A stretch of 64,000 nt of DNA, from contig DATNPK010000089.1 of assembly GCA_036703275.1 (NCBI GenBank), forward strand, positions 186,001-250,000, in the 5' to 3' direction. The position numbers were made by a program, and so were the translations under genes. Source of the DNA: Coleofasciculaceae cyanobacterium (GTDB lineage: Bacteria > Cyanobacteriota > Cyanobacteriia > Cyanobacteriales > Xenococcaceae). The notes below the pieces were generated by a model. That model saw only the letters and a list, made by a program, of their open reading frames with translations. It had not been told where the DNA came from and ran no database searches. Shown here in pieces: positions 54,921-63,957 of this stretch. Every line of letters starts with the position of its first letter. Position 1 is the stretch's first letter.

Positions 54921-55010
54921 TGATTCACTAAAGTACTAGCCCGTGCATGATACACCTTCGGATAAGCGGAGCAAATGTGACCGAAGGGCGGAGTGCGGTT
55001 TATCCGTGAA
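54921..55010. repeat. Repeat-family copy, inverted relative to 24168-24261
   Basis: Contains GTGCATGATTCAC, CCCGTGCATGATACACC and, at about 54966-55008, the reverse complement of the CACGGATAAACCGCACTCC...CCGAAGG-type unit of 24168-24211. This shows the unit is dispersed and found in both orientations. Confidence 0.85.
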
Positions 55011-55104
55011 TCCGCGATTGGCTTTAGTATAAGCGGAGCGTCACAATAAGATTAAAACGTAACCCAACAAGTCGATTCTGTATGCCGAAATAAATTCGGC
55101 ACAT

Positions 55105-55197
55105 CTAGACTTCAAATCGGCGACGGCGATTACGATACGGCTGAGCTAAAATCCGAAAAATCTTTAAGGAACGAATAACGTGTTCTATCCACTGTAA
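55105..55197 (-). pseudogene. Relic of an IS5-type transposase C-terminus
   Basis: Minus-strand reading QWIEHVIRSLKIFRILAQPYRNRRRRFEV then TAG matches the usual end of IS5-like DDE transposases (ER/EH-x(4)-LK-x-FRIL-x(4)-YRNRRKRF). Only about 30 codons survive, joined in frame to a devC fragment upstream. No terminal inverted repeats were found. Confidence 0.5.
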
Positions 55198-55438
55198 TAA
55201 CTGCATGGACAGGATAATTGCTTCTTCAAACACTGCACAGAGTAAATAGAAGTTTTTATGACCCATTGCCTTGAAAGTGGCATATTCTGCCATGCGATCG
55301 TTAACATTGGCTATTAACCTTTGGCAGATCAAAAGCAGATTTGGGTGGATCAAAAGCGATCGCCGTCATCGAGGTTTTTTCTTTAGTTTGTGGATTGCGC
55401 CAATCAAAAGAACCAATATATAGCAGGTTTAGCAGACT
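55198..55438 (-). pseudogene. Relic of a DevC-type ABC transporter permease
   Basis: Two fragments on the minus strand. The first, LLYIGSFDWRNPQTKEKTSMTAIAFDPPKSAFDLPKV, resembles the periplasmic part of DevC. After a short jump and frame change comes NVNDRMAEYATFKAMGHKNFYLLCAVFEEAIILS, the membrane-proximal block with the conserved EYAT-KAMGY element. The middle of the protein is deleted. DevC works with DevA/DevB as an MacB-like exporter (glycolipid in heterocyst formers); neither partner is present here. The scar sits beside a transposase relic, pointing to IS-driven decay. Confidence 0.6.
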
Positions 55439-55543
55439 CTACTCCTGGTACAATCGTGGGCGCGCAAAAGTATATTGAGCGAATCCTAGCGAAGTGAGAA
55501 TCCGCCGATTTATACCACAAGGGTACAATATCGGAGAGAGTCG

Positions 55544-56260
55544 TCAAACGTTATCATCTTCAAACTTGTAGCCAACACCGACGACAGTTTTAATAAATGT
55601 AGGATTAGCTGAATCTGGCTCTATTTTCTTGCGGAGTCTTCTAATGTGCGTATCGACTACTCGTTCATCGCCAAAAAAGTCATTACCCCAAAGTTTATCG
55701 ATTAGCTGGGTACGACTCCAAACCCGCCCAGGATAACTAAGAAAGGTAGAAAGAAGATTAAATTCGAGGGTAGTAAGATCTAATTCTTCAGGAGTTTGGA
55801 AGTCTAGCTGTCTGGTTGCTATATGTTGCTCTAAATCCACGGAAAAATGTTTAGTACGATAGATTTGAGAGTTGTCTTCCTGTACACCATGACGCAGGCT
55901 GCGTCGCAATAGGGCGCGAACTCTAGCAACTAATTCTCTGGGGCTAAAGGGTTTTACTAAATAATCATCTGCCCCTGTAGAGAGTCCAATTACTCGATCT
56001 ATTTCTTCACCTCTGGCGGTAAGCATCAAGATATAAGGATCTTTGTTATAAGGTTGCTGACGAATACGCGTACAAACCTCAAGTCCATCCAAACCAGGAA
56101 GCATTAAATCGAGAATAACTACATCTGGTTGTTGCTGTTTAAAGATATCTAATGCTGTTAATCCATCATTGGCAACGCGACACAAAAAGCACTCTTTGGT
56201 TAAAGTTTGTTCGATTAATTGAGCGATTTCTTGTTCGTCTTCAACAATAAGAATTTTCAT
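55544..56260 (-). CDS. OmpR/PhoB-family response regulator
   Basis: 238 aa. An intact receiver: VEDEQ acidic pair, phospho-acceptor in VVILDLMLPGLDGLEVC, Thr in LMLTARGEE, Lys in DDYLVKPFSPRELVARVRALLRR. The C-terminal winged helix is LTTLEFNLLSTFLSYPGRVWSRTQLIDKLWG ... VVDTHIRRLRKKIEPDSANPTFIKTVVGVGYKF, with the normal recognition helix. No sensor kinase gene is adjacent, so the partner is elsewhere. It is not obviously RpaA or RpaB by its receiver sequence. Confidence 0.92.
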   Translation of the reverse strand: MKILIVEDEQEIAQLIEQTLTKECFLCRVANDGLTALDIFKQQQPDVVILDLMLPGLDGLEVCTRIRQQPYNKDPYILMLTARGEEIDRVIGLSTGADDYLVKPFSPRELVARVRALLRRSLRHGVQEDNSQIYRTKHFSVDLEQHIATRQLDFQTPEELDLTTLEFNLLSTFLSYPGRVWSRTQLIDKLWGNDFFGDERVVDTHIRRLRKKIEPDSANPTFIKTVVGVGYKFEDDNV

Positions 56261-56394
56261 TTGATATCACAATAAATGATTTTAGATGTTGCTTTACTGG
56301 AGTATAAGTTGTCTCATCATTTGCTTGCATGATGTCAGCTAAAAAAAAACTGAAAGCTAAAATAATTAGGTTTTAATCTTAATAATATAATTAA

Positions 56395-57669
56395 CTAGAT
56401 TTTTTGAGATTCTTTTCTGACTACACCACTAATTGCAGCCAAAAGTATCCAGGCAAATGTATTCACGCGCAAATCGAAAATAGTGACATCTGTAAGATTA
56501 AAGATAATGTAGGAAGTAAAGGCAAGCAAATAGCTAAAAAAGATTAGTTGAAAATTTTTGCCAGACAAGTCTAAGAAAAACCTGACTGCTTGAAACATAA
56601 CCAAAGCAACAACTGCAATTAATAACATTGCAGCAATAATTCCTGTCTCAGCACTCAACATTAGGAACAAATTGTGAGGATGTCCGAACCAATAATTCAT
56701 TTTGGCTTCGTAAAGAGGAGTAAAGTTACGTAGTCCCCAACCAAATAAAGGACGCTCTCTAATTAGATCCCAGCAAAACTGCCATTGAGTGATGCGCAGA
56801 GTTTCTACAGGCCGCTCATACATTTGGTCTGATAGTCTAGCCCAAATAAAGGCAGGAACAACTTGGCGTAATTGTGTGCCACCCAAGTTAGGGACAAAAG
56901 AAGCCCAAAGGATTGCCGTAGCAGCACCAATAACTCCCCATACTAACCAACGCCAACCCATATAAACGGCATAAGCTATAAAGCAAAATATAGCTAGCCC
57001 CCAAGCATTGCGAGAACTAGTCAAAACCAATCCGCTGATATCTACTATTAAAATCAGCGTTAGTAAAAGTAAGGTTTGAATTTGTAGTTTAGTAGATTTT
57101 CGTTGCCAAACCTGCCAAGTTTCTAACCATAATCCTAATGTTAGGATAAAAGCGATCGCCAAATAAATCGCCAGAAAATTAGTGTAGATGAATACTGATG
57201 ACATTCTCCCAGTTGGTACTCCTTGGGGAACTAGCTGCCAGCCTAAAATAGCTTCTATAAATGTAGGAGTATCCCACGCTGCAAACATTTGTCCCCAACC
57301 TAAAATCACTATTGGCAATGAGGGAAGTATTAGTAACCACGATAATTCTCTGAGTTGAACAGGCTTTGTAATTAAATACCTTAAGGCAATAAACAAAGCA
57401 AAAAAAGGTAAGAAATTAGCTAACCCTAACCAGGCTTCTTGAGAATGCTCTGCTAGTGCTGAACTAATAATTAAAAAACAGGCTAGTACTGCCAATCCTT
57501 GATTCAGAGGACTTGTAATTATCTTGCCGTAGTTATTGAGCCAAACCGTAACTAAAACTACGATTAATCCCAATGTTCCTATCGCGGGAAACAACGGCAA
57601 GATAAAGATGCTGACGCTAAAACAGAACCATGTCCAATTTTTAGCAGTTTTTAATTCACTAAACCACAT
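56395..57669 (-). CDS. O-antigen-ligase-like membrane protein (Wzy_C family)
   Basis: 424 aa from ATG at 57669 (MWFSELKTAKN); a TTG at 57717 would add 16 residues. About ten to twelve membrane segments. The Wzy_C/WaaL signature is in the periplasmic loop LRITQWQFCWDLIRERPLFGWGLRNFTPLYEAKMNYWFGHPHNLFLMLSAETGI, with the GWG and H-x-HN motifs. Members ligate or polymerise lipid-linked glycans, or transfer bicarbonate-unrelated cargo such as in the IctB group. The exact role is open. Divergent from nothing; the tolC-like gene lies just downstream of its start side (57770). Confidence 0.8.
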   Translation of the reverse strand: MWFSELKTAKNWTWFCFSVSIFILPLFPAIGTLGLIVVLVTVWLNNYGKIITSPLNQGLAVLACFLIISSALAEHSQEAWLGLANFLPFFALFIALRYLITKPVQLRELSWLLILPSLPIVILGWGQMFAAWDTPTFIEAILGWQLVPQGVPTGRMSSVFIYTNFLAIYLAIAFILTLGLWLETWQVWQRKSTKLQIQTLLLLTLILIVDISGLVLTSSRNAWGLAIFCFIAYAVYMGWRWLVWGVIGAATAILWASFVPNLGGTQLRQVVPAFIWARLSDQMYERPVETLRITQWQFCWDLIRERPLFGWGLRNFTPLYEAKMNYWFGHPHNLFLMLSAETGIIAAMLLIAVVALVMFQAVRFFLDLSGKNFQLIFFSYLLAFTSYIIFNLTDVTIFDLRVNTFAWILLAAISGVVRKESQKI

Positions 57670-57769
57670 TAATTTTGATCGCGATCGTTGCCTAAAAAAT
57701 AAAGCGAGTTCCCACAATTAAAAGCTATTAGCCAATAAATCTGACCGCAGCTAGTCCAAACTAAACCAA

Positions 57770-59509
57770 TTAAGGTAAATCCTGCAAACCATTATCAGGA
57801 GTGTTAGAAACTTGTCTTTGTAAATCAACGTAAGACTGATTGTAATCAGTGATTGAAGAAAGTAAGTTCCCCCTTGCCGTAGTCAGCTGAGTCTGAGCAT
57901 CAATTACGTCGGTTTGAGTACCTACTCCCGCCTGAAAACGCAATCTAGCTAAACGTAAACTTTCTTCTGCTAATTCCACCTCTTTGGTTGCAGTACCAAT
58001 ATTATTTTGATTAGACTCAAGTTGAAAATAGGCTTGTTCTACGGCAAAACGAATCTGATTGCGCTGGTTAGCAAATTGAGTTTCCGCAATTTCAGCATCT
58101 CTTTCCGCTTGGTCTGCACCTGCACGAGCAGAGCCTGCATCATATAATCTCCACTGGAAATTTAGACCAACGCTATATTGATCGCTAACATCAAAATCAT
58201 CTTCAAAGTCATCGTTTAGCGTGTAATTAGCATTAGCACTTAGTGCTGGTCTAGCATTTGATGAAGCAATGGTCCGTTGCTCTTGAGCAATCTCCCTTTG
58301 CAGCAAGAACTGCTCTAGTTCAGCACGATTCTTAAAAGCTTGTACGATAGTTTCTGCCAAAGCTAAATTCCAGATACCAGCTTCTTCAATAGCATCGGCT
58401 GTAGAAAGATCGGTACTATGGGCGACGCTTAAAGTTTCTGCTAATTGTCGGCGGGCAATGTTTTGCTCGGCTCTAGCAGTGGTTAATCTTTGTTGTGCCT
58501 GAGCTAATTCTACCTCTGCCCGTAAAACGTCAAATCTGGTACCTAATCCTGCTTGTTCTAAAAGTTGGGCATCTTTTAAAGTTTGTGAAGCATCTTCCAC
58601 CGCAGCTAGTTGAATTTCTACTTGAGCATCGCTATTCTGCAAATTATAGTAATCTCTGGCAGTTTCAAATCGAGCTTGCTCGACAGTTGCTTCCAAATTT
58701 AACTCATCGATCCGCAGTTGGTTTTCGGCAGCGCGAATGCTTGCTCCTCTTCGACCACCATTGTAAATATCGTAATTGATGCCCAAACCCCCATTCAAAG
58801 TAAAACTGCTGGAGCTTGCATTGGTAAATTGATCTTCTGCTGCCTGTCTGACATCTTCTTCGGCAAGATTAGGATCATTTTCCAAGGCTGTTTCTACTTG
58901 CTGATCGATATTTTGCTCGATAGTACTATCGAGAAAAGCACTATTACCATAACTCAATCCGTTAGTCAGATCTAAAGTAGGATAAAGCGCCGATCTTTCC
59001 TGTCTTAATACAGCTTCGCCACGTTCTACCCGTATTCTAGCTTCTTCAATTTCTTTATTGTTTTTGAGCGATAATTCTACCGCCTGTTCTAAGGTAATTG
59101 GTTTTTGACTATCAACTTCAACTTCATTAGGTTGAGTGGGAAACGACAGAGGATTGCCACTAGGATTTAGCTGCTCTGTATTAGGAATTGGCTGTTGTGC
59201 TGGTTGGATAATGTCTTGCGTGTTTTGCTGAGTAGAGTCGCTTGTCTGAGCCACTTTTTCCGAAACTAACCGAGAAAAATTAATTTGAGAATTTAGCTGT
59301 GGTTTATTTTGCGCGGTAGATAATAATAATGAACCAGCTGTGGATGTAGCCTGCTTAATATCTAGCTGCAAATTACTCGCTTTGACCAAATGAGCGTAAT
59401 TGTTTAAACCAGAATTAGGTGTATTTTCAGCAGTAGCTGAGATTACATTGCCGATTACTATAGCCGTACTGATACCAAATACCTGGATCAATTGATTCTT
59501 CTTACCCAC
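57770..59509 (-). CDS. TolC-family outer membrane efflux protein
   Basis: 579 aa. Signal peptide at about 1-27 (IQVFGISTAIVIGNVISATA), a low-complexity Gln/Asn/Pro-rich linker of about 110 residues, then two OEP repeats. The first begins PITLEQAVELSLKNNKEIEEARI and the second AIVQ-like ETIVQAFKNRAELEQF. Long alpha-barrel helices (LAQAQQRLTTARAEQNIARRQLAETL; LARLRFQAGVGTQTDVIDAQTQLTTARGNLL) carry the GxxT/D-V-x-A-x-x-L motif. It forms the outer membrane exit duct for exporters, including type I secretion. Start is GTG at 59509, with GAGGA immediately before it. Confidence 0.92.
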   Translation of the reverse strand: MGKKNQLIQVFGISTAIVIGNVISATAENTPNSGLNNYAHLVKASNLQLDIKQATSTAGSLLLSTAQNKPQLNSQINFSRLVSEKVAQTSDSTQQNTQDIIQPAQQPIPNTEQLNPSGNPLSFPTQPNEVEVDSQKPITLEQAVELSLKNNKEIEEARIRVERGEAVLRQERSALYPTLDLTNGLSYGNSAFLDSTIEQNIDQQVETALENDPNLAEEDVRQAAEDQFTNASSSSFTLNGGLGINYDIYNGGRRGASIRAAENQLRIDELNLEATVEQARFETARDYYNLQNSDAQVEIQLAAVEDASQTLKDAQLLEQAGLGTRFDVLRAEVELAQAQQRLTTARAEQNIARRQLAETLSVAHSTDLSTADAIEEAGIWNLALAETIVQAFKNRAELEQFLLQREIAQEQRTIASSNARPALSANANYTLNDDFEDDFDVSDQYSVGLNFQWRLYDAGSARAGADQAERDAEIAETQFANQRNQIRFAVEQAYFQLESNQNNIGTATKEVELAEESLRLARLRFQAGVGTQTDVIDAQTQLTTARGNLLSSITDYNQSYVDLQRQVSNTPDNGLQDLP

Positions 59510-59714
59510 TCCTCACTCCTTTGTTGATTAAGATATCTGTGCGTCAAACCTAGACAATTTTATACTTGCTATCGTGTTTATGGCATTAATCTTGTCAATT
59601 CCAACATTTAATATAAAGTAGTATATTGCTTCACCATCAGATTACAATCGAACGGTTAAAATTTTGAAATTAATTGCTTTTTAATATTTCATAATAATTT
59701 ACTACAGCAATCAA

Positions 59715-60233
59715 TTAGTATTTAACTAAACTAATTAGCGGTACGTTGGGTAGTTTCTCTTTTCCTTTTAAAGCCAGCAGTTCAATCACAAAAGCAAAAC
59801 CAATCACTTCCGCTTTCATCTGAGACAGTAATTCGGCAGTAGCTTTGGCTGTTCCCCCAGTAGCTAATAAGTCATCGACAATCAAAACTTTGGCATTAGG
59901 AGCGATCGCATCTTGATGAATTTCTAGCCGATCTATGCCGTATTCTAGTTCATAAGCCACGGAATGTATTGGGGCGGGTAATTTTCCAGGTTTCCGCACG
60001 GGAACAAAACCCGCCTTGAGTTGATAAGCCAGAGGTGTCGCAAAAATAAACCCCCTCGATTCCATACCCACAACATAATCTGGGGCTAAATTTGCCGTTT
60101 GGCACTGCTCTGTCAATCGGTCAATTGTATATTGCAGACCTTGAGGATTATTTAATAAAGTCGTTATGTCTCGATACAAAATTCCTGGTTGAGGAAAATC
60201 AGCAATATCGCGAATTAAAGATTTGAGTTCCAT
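59715..60233 (-). CDS. apt: Adenine phosphoribosyltransferase
   Basis: 172 aa. It salvages adenine with PRPP to give AMP. The type I PRTase motif is [51 protein letters not shown] and AYELEYG are the adenine-specific flanks. The N-terminus [22 protein letters not shown] is complete. Normal length. Monocistronic and divergent from the DUF3038 gene at 60366. Confidence 0.96.
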   Translation of the reverse strand: MELKSLIRDIADFPQPGILYRDITTLLNNPQGLQYTIDRLTEQCQTANLAPDYVVGMESRGFIFATPLAYQLKAGFVPVRKPGKLPAPIHSVAYELEYGIDRLEIHQDAIAPNAKVLIVDDLLATGGTAKATAELLSQMKAEVIGFAFVIELLALKGKEKLPNVPLISLVKY

Positions 60234-60365
60234 AAATAAACGTCAATAAATTAGATTAGACTGGTTTTTGAGTAAGATAGCTATGGCATCATAGCACCAG
60301 AGATTTATTTGTTATCCTCGACAAAGAACAATCATCGATAACTATAATTTGGACTGAGTTTTACC

Positions 60366-60995
60366 ATGAGCCAATCTGCAAGTTTAGAATCCGATTTTGC
60401 TGACTCTATAAATAGCCCCGCCTCGATTTTAAATACTTTACCAGACATATCTCTCCCTTCTAAGGGTTGTTCTCCTCATACTCAACAACAAATTGATTTG
60501 CTGCTGCTTGCTCTAGAAGCTTTAGAACTAGGGGCATCAGAACAAATGCTGGCAACGGCAAGACAACTAGGCATAGAGCCAATTATTAAACATCGTGTTA
60601 ATCTGTGGCGTTTGCGCTGTAGCAATCCCTGGAGACGTTCTTATACTAGAGATTATTTGAGTTTAGATCAGGCCAAAGCATTGGTTATTATTGCAGCCTA
60701 TCGAGCCAAAGACTTGATGGTAGTTATCAGACAGCTATTAGTAGCAGAACAGCAAATGCGAGAGAAAAATCTTCCTTTAGATAATCACTTTCGACTTTCA
60801 GAATATTTAGAACGATTTCGCGCTCATTTTCGTAGTCGAATGAACTCGCGCCGTGCTAAGGTATCAGCCTATATTGCCTCAGAAGAACAGCTCAATGAAT
60901 TAGCCTTGTCTTTATTAAATAAGCTATTATTTTGTACTGGAACCAAAGGAATGCAGCGGGTTTGGTTTAGTTTGTTTGATGGAGAAGTGGCTTAA
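60366..60995 (+). CDS. DUF3038 protein
   Basis: 209 aa, soluble, helical. The core QQQIDLLLLALEALELGASEQMLATARQLGI ... HRVNLWRLRCSNPWRRS fits DUF3038, a family confined to cyanobacteria as far as I know. C-terminal half RLSEYLERFRAHFRSRMNSRRA is basic. It is followed after 3 bp by the DUF4335 gene, then by an FtsH-like gene; the three probably form one transcript. Function unknown. Confidence 0.8.
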   Translation: MSQSASLESDFADSINSPASILNTLPDISLPSKGCSPHTQQQIDLLLLALEALELGASEQMLATARQLGIEPIIKHRVNLWRLRCSNPWRRSYTRDYLSLDQAKALVIIAAYRAKDLMVVIRQLLVAEQQMREKNLPLDNHFRLSEYLERFRAHFRSRMNSRRAKVSAYIASEEQLNELALSLLNKLLFCTGTKGMQRVWFSLFDGEVA

Positions 60996-60998
60996 AAA

Positions 60999-61661
60999 AT
61001 GAATACGAAACGACAGTATAGTTTGCCTAACTGTAATCTAATTTTGGAAGGTTTAGAAGATACCGATACCGAAAACGTTGATATTTTAGATGGAAAACCC
61101 CCGATGTCTATTTTGATTAATGCTGAGTGTCACTTGCTTGGCTCTAATCAAAAGTTGAGTGGTGGCAGCGTGTTCTTAAAAAATCTCTCCTATGCCGTAA
61201 GTAATTATGCTCAAGGGTTGCTTAGTGGGTTACCTCAAACCGCTCGCCACGCTGCCGAATATCCTCAGGTATCGATGACTAATCTAGCCGAACAACATCT
61301 TCATCGTTTAACTTTCGAGCCTGAGCCTGAGGGTGAAGAGATTAAAACCGAGATCGATTTAACTACGGTAGAGCTATTTGATTTAGTTGATGCGATCGAC
61401 CAGTTTTATGCGGATCGTTCTACCTTACCTAATATGACCCTTGATTTGCAGTCCGTCAGCAGACGCTATCGTAAACCAGAACAGCCTCTAGCAGAAAGAT
61501 TAACTCCTGTGGCAATTGGTTTTACTGGTTTGGCGATCGCAGCGGGAGCATTTTTTGTGATTCCTCCACCAGAAATTAGGCCGCCAGAATCGACTCCAAT
61601 TAACCAAACAAATCAAACGAAGCCTTCTACTACAGAAACTACCCCTCTCAATGAAGAATAA
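60999..61661 (+). CDS. DUF4335 protein
   Basis: 220 aa. KRQYSLPNCNLILEGLEDT and INAECHLLGSNQKLSGGSVFLKNLSYAVSNYAQGLLSGLPQ mark DUF4335. Near the C-terminus a single membrane segment (about 177-195, VAIGFTGLAIAAGAFFVIPP) is followed by a Pro/Thr/Asn-rich tail. It is thus membrane-anchored with a large cytoplasmic N-domain. Gene spacing (3 bp from DUF3038) suggests translational coupling and a shared complex. Confidence 0.82.
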   Translation: MNTKRQYSLPNCNLILEGLEDTDTENVDILDGKPPMSILINAECHLLGSNQKLSGGSVFLKNLSYAVSNYAQGLLSGLPQTARHAAEYPQVSMTNLAEQHLHRLTFEPEPEGEEIKTEIDLTTVELFDLVDAIDQFYADRSTLPNMTLDLQSVSRRYRKPEQPLAERLTPVAIGFTGLAIAAGAFFVIPPPEIRPPESTPINQTNQTKPSTTETTPLNEE

Positions 61662-61700
61662 AAACGATAAATCTAAAAATTGAAATAAATATTATTTATA

Positions 61701-62405
61701 ATGCCTCAAACTGCTTTAAATTTAATTGCGGTAGGAATCTTCTTGATGACTATGACATCTTTACTAGGACCAATTTTTCAGATTCCTCCTGTTGTTCCCG
61801 CTGCCGTCACCTTTGGCATCTTAAGTTTAGCTACAGTAGACACCTTAAGTTGGAATAGTAGAGGCGTTTCGCTTTTGCTAGACTTGTTTGCCTCACAAGA
61901 ACAACGTCAACGTATTATTAACCATGAAGCAGGACATTTTTTGACCGCTTATTTTTTAGGAATACCGATTACGGGCTATACCCTAACTGCTTGGGAAGTT
62001 TTAAAACAGGGGCGCTTAGGTAGCGGTGGGGTAAGCTTTGATACAGAAGCCTTAACAGCGAGACCATTTCAATTTGAGGCTATGCGTTTAACTTTAGAGC
62101 GTTTTAGCACCGTTTGGATGGCAGGGATAGCTGCGGAGACAATAGTCTATGGCGATGCACAAGGTGGTGCTGAAGATCGACAGCAGTTACGACAAGCTTT
62201 AGTAATGGCTGGTCTTCCAGAAGTAGGCTATCCTCAGAAAGAACGCTGGGCTAAGCTACAGGCAACTAACTTATTGACCAGGCATCAGCAATCTTATGAA
62301 GCTTTGGTAGAGGCAATGAAACAAAGAGCTTCTGTAGCCGAATGCTATGCAGTAATACAGCAATATTGTGATGCTGACAGTGAACAACTAGCTGCCAGTA
62401 ATTAA
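61701..62405 (+). CDS. FtsH-like metallopeptidase domain without an AAA ATPase
   Basis: 234 aa. Two N-terminal membrane segments (about 5-30 and 33-52), then a zinc-peptidase domain with HEAGH (INHEAGHFLTAYFLGI) and the downstream acidic ligand region GGAEDRQQLRQALVMAG, which in FtsH provides the third zinc ligand. The AAA+ module of FtsH is absent, so unfolding would need a partner. Relatives are found in cyanobacteria and plastids. It closes the DUF3038-DUF4335 operon, 39 bp after DUF4335. Confidence 0.85.
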   Translation: MPQTALNLIAVGIFLMTMTSLLGPIFQIPPVVPAAVTFGILSLATVDTLSWNSRGVSLLLDLFASQEQRQRIINHEAGHFLTAYFLGIPITGYTLTAWEVLKQGRLGSGGVSFDTEALTARPFQFEAMRLTLERFSTVWMAGIAAETIVYGDAQGGAEDRQQLRQALVMAGLPEVGYPQKERWAKLQATNLLTRHQQSYEALVEAMKQRASVAECYAVIQQYCDADSEQLAASN

Positions 62406-62442
62406 GATTCAAATCAGATCTCAATCCACTGAATGCAAATCC

Positions 62443-63246
62443 TCAAAGATGAGGCTGTTGGAATTTATAGATATCTTGAATTACTTGCACCCAACCACCA
62501 GCGACAGATTGCAAAATGCGATCGCCTTTTTCTTTCGTAGCAATAGTTGCGTCTCCCATTACTCCGCTTTTACTTAATTCTTTGGTTAGCCAAGCAAAAG
62601 GTAATTTTCCTTCCATGTCTAACAAGCTATTTTCTGGTAAGCCTTGAGGATATTCTTTTACTGCCTGATTCATCTGAACCTGTTTGGGTAATAAAGACAG
62701 CATGAGACTAGTTTCTGCATCTCCTGCATGAATGCCATATTCTTGTTCTTTGGGTGTGAGTAAATCAGCAGCATTATGAGGCACGCGCCAGGTAAACAAA
62801 GGAAACACTGCAAAATCTGGATGTTTTTGATGAACATCTCTGGCTGCTATTTCCATAATTTGTGGCTGTCCTCCGTGAGAATTCATCAATACCAGTTTGC
62901 GAAAACCTGAGCGATAGATGCTCATAGCCATTTCGGTGATTACAGACAATAAGGTGTTGGCACTAAGAGTAATAGTCCCTGGGAAACCAGAATGTTCGTT
63001 AGATTTACCATAATAAAGACAGGGTAAAGCATAGGCAGGAATATCTTTTTCTAATTGCCCTAACGCTTTACCTAACACTCCCAAACTAATGGCAGAATCC
63101 ACCGCAATAGGTAAATGAGGACCATGTTGTTCGATCGCGCCTATAGGTTGGATAATTACCACATTTTCCTTGTCTGGCATTTGCTCAATTTCTTTCCAGG
63201 TGAGATAAGGAAAGTAACGTTGAGGAGGAATAAAACCGTGCATCAT
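62443..63246 (-). CDS. Creatininase-family amidohydrolase
   Basis: 267 aa. Metal-site motifs IQPIGAIEQHGPHLPIAVDSAI (Glu/His/Asp) and LVLMNSHGGQPQIMEIAARD, with GIHAGDAETSLML supplying the distal His and Glu, define the creatininase/MftE fold. Family members hydrolyse cyclic amides such as creatinine, act in riboflavin/F420 synthesis (ArfB) or peptide trimming (MftE). No context here fixes the substrate. Start MMHGFIPPQRYF could be either of two adjacent ATGs (63246 or 63243). Confidence 0.9.
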   Translation of the reverse strand: MMHGFIPPQRYFPYLTWKEIEQMPDKENVVIIQPIGAIEQHGPHLPIAVDSAISLGVLGKALGQLEKDIPAYALPCLYYGKSNEHSGFPGTITLSANTLLSVITEMAMSIYRSGFRKLVLMNSHGGQPQIMEIAARDVHQKHPDFAVFPLFTWRVPHNAADLLTPKEQEYGIHAGDAETSLMLSLLPKQVQMNQAVKEYPQGLPENSLLDMEGKLPFAWLTKELSKSGVMGDATIATKEKGDRILQSVAGGWVQVIQDIYKFQQPHL

Positions 63247-63509
63247 AAAATTACTCTGAGTCTTTGATTAGTGAAGCCAACAATGTTTTTTGAGAAAGTT
63301 TCAAGGGTCGATCGCAGCCACCCCTCTGGACAAAGCTCAGGTTGAACTACATCAACTACATCATCCAAGCTTAAATGTTATTAGTCCCTCTCTGCAATTA
63401 TTAGTACTCAAGACATTAACTAGACTAGTAGCCAGATTAGAACCAAGAACTAACATAGTGCCAGTAGCGATCGCTCTTTATATTTAACTCAAAGGCTGAA
63501 AAAAAGAAT

Positions 63510-63537
63510 CAGCCCTGGTTGATATCAACCAGGGCTG
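63510..63537 (-). terminator. Strong palindromic terminator of the curlin-like gene
   Basis: CAGCCCTGGTTGAT and ATCAACCAGGGCTG form a perfect 14-bp inverted repeat with almost no loop. On the minus strand it is followed by TTCTTTTTTT. It lies about 37 bp after the stop of the gene at 63574. Confidence 0.85.
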
Positions 63538-63573
63538 TATTATTGAGTCTAGAAAGCAATAATGGTATGAATC

Positions 63574-63957
63574 TTAGTGGCCGTAAGGCAGGTACTGATT
63601 TACATCAACTTGACCTTGAACATTAGTTTGATTGGCATCTTGAATAATTGCGTTACCATGACCGACACCAGCAGCTTCGTTGGCGTTTAATTGGACTGAA
63701 GTTTGAGCATCGGGAGTGGAATAACCACCTAAGTCTAGTTGGTTTTGGTAATTAGTTTGGTCGGTGTTTTGGTGGATGAAATTACTAGTACCGACAGCAG
63801 CCCCCGAGTTTGTATTGTTTTGAATGCTAGTCTGAGCGTCTTGAGCTTGGGCTACGCTTGGGTTTCCCGAGCTTGTAGAACCAAGCTGTTGAGCAAAAGC
63901 AGTTAAAGGAGCGAAAGCGATAATTGCAGTTAGAATACCTAGTGTAGATTTTTTCAT
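63574..63957 (-). CDS. Small secreted Gln/Asn-rich protein with two curlin-like repeats
   Basis: 127 aa. Signal peptide 1-22 (STLGILTAIIAFAPLTAFA-Q). The mature protein holds two related units of about 37 residues: DAQTSIQNNTNSGAAVGTS...FIHQNTDQTNYQNQLD and DAQTSVQLNANEAAGVGHG...AIIQDANQTNVQGQVD. The pattern of regularly spaced Gln, Asn and Gly, Q-x(n)-N-x-x-GxxVG-x-x-N-x-I-x-Q...QTN-x-Q-x-Q, resembles CsgA/B curlin repeats in outline, though the spacing is not classical. A GAGG ribosome site lies 9 bases upstream. An amyloid or surface role is inference. Confidence 0.7.
   Translation of the reverse strand: MKKSTLGILTAIIAFAPLTAFAQQLGSTSSGNPSVAQAQDAQTSIQNNTNSGAAVGTSNFIHQNTDQTNYQNQLDLGGYSTPDAQTSVQLNANEAAGVGHGNAIIQDANQTNVQGQVDVNQYLPYGH

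Noticed and set aside
63290-63487. 65-codon open frame on the plus strand
   Set aside because: TTG start, no ribosome site, Leu/Thr-rich text without family likeness; it lies in the gap between two minus-strand genes.
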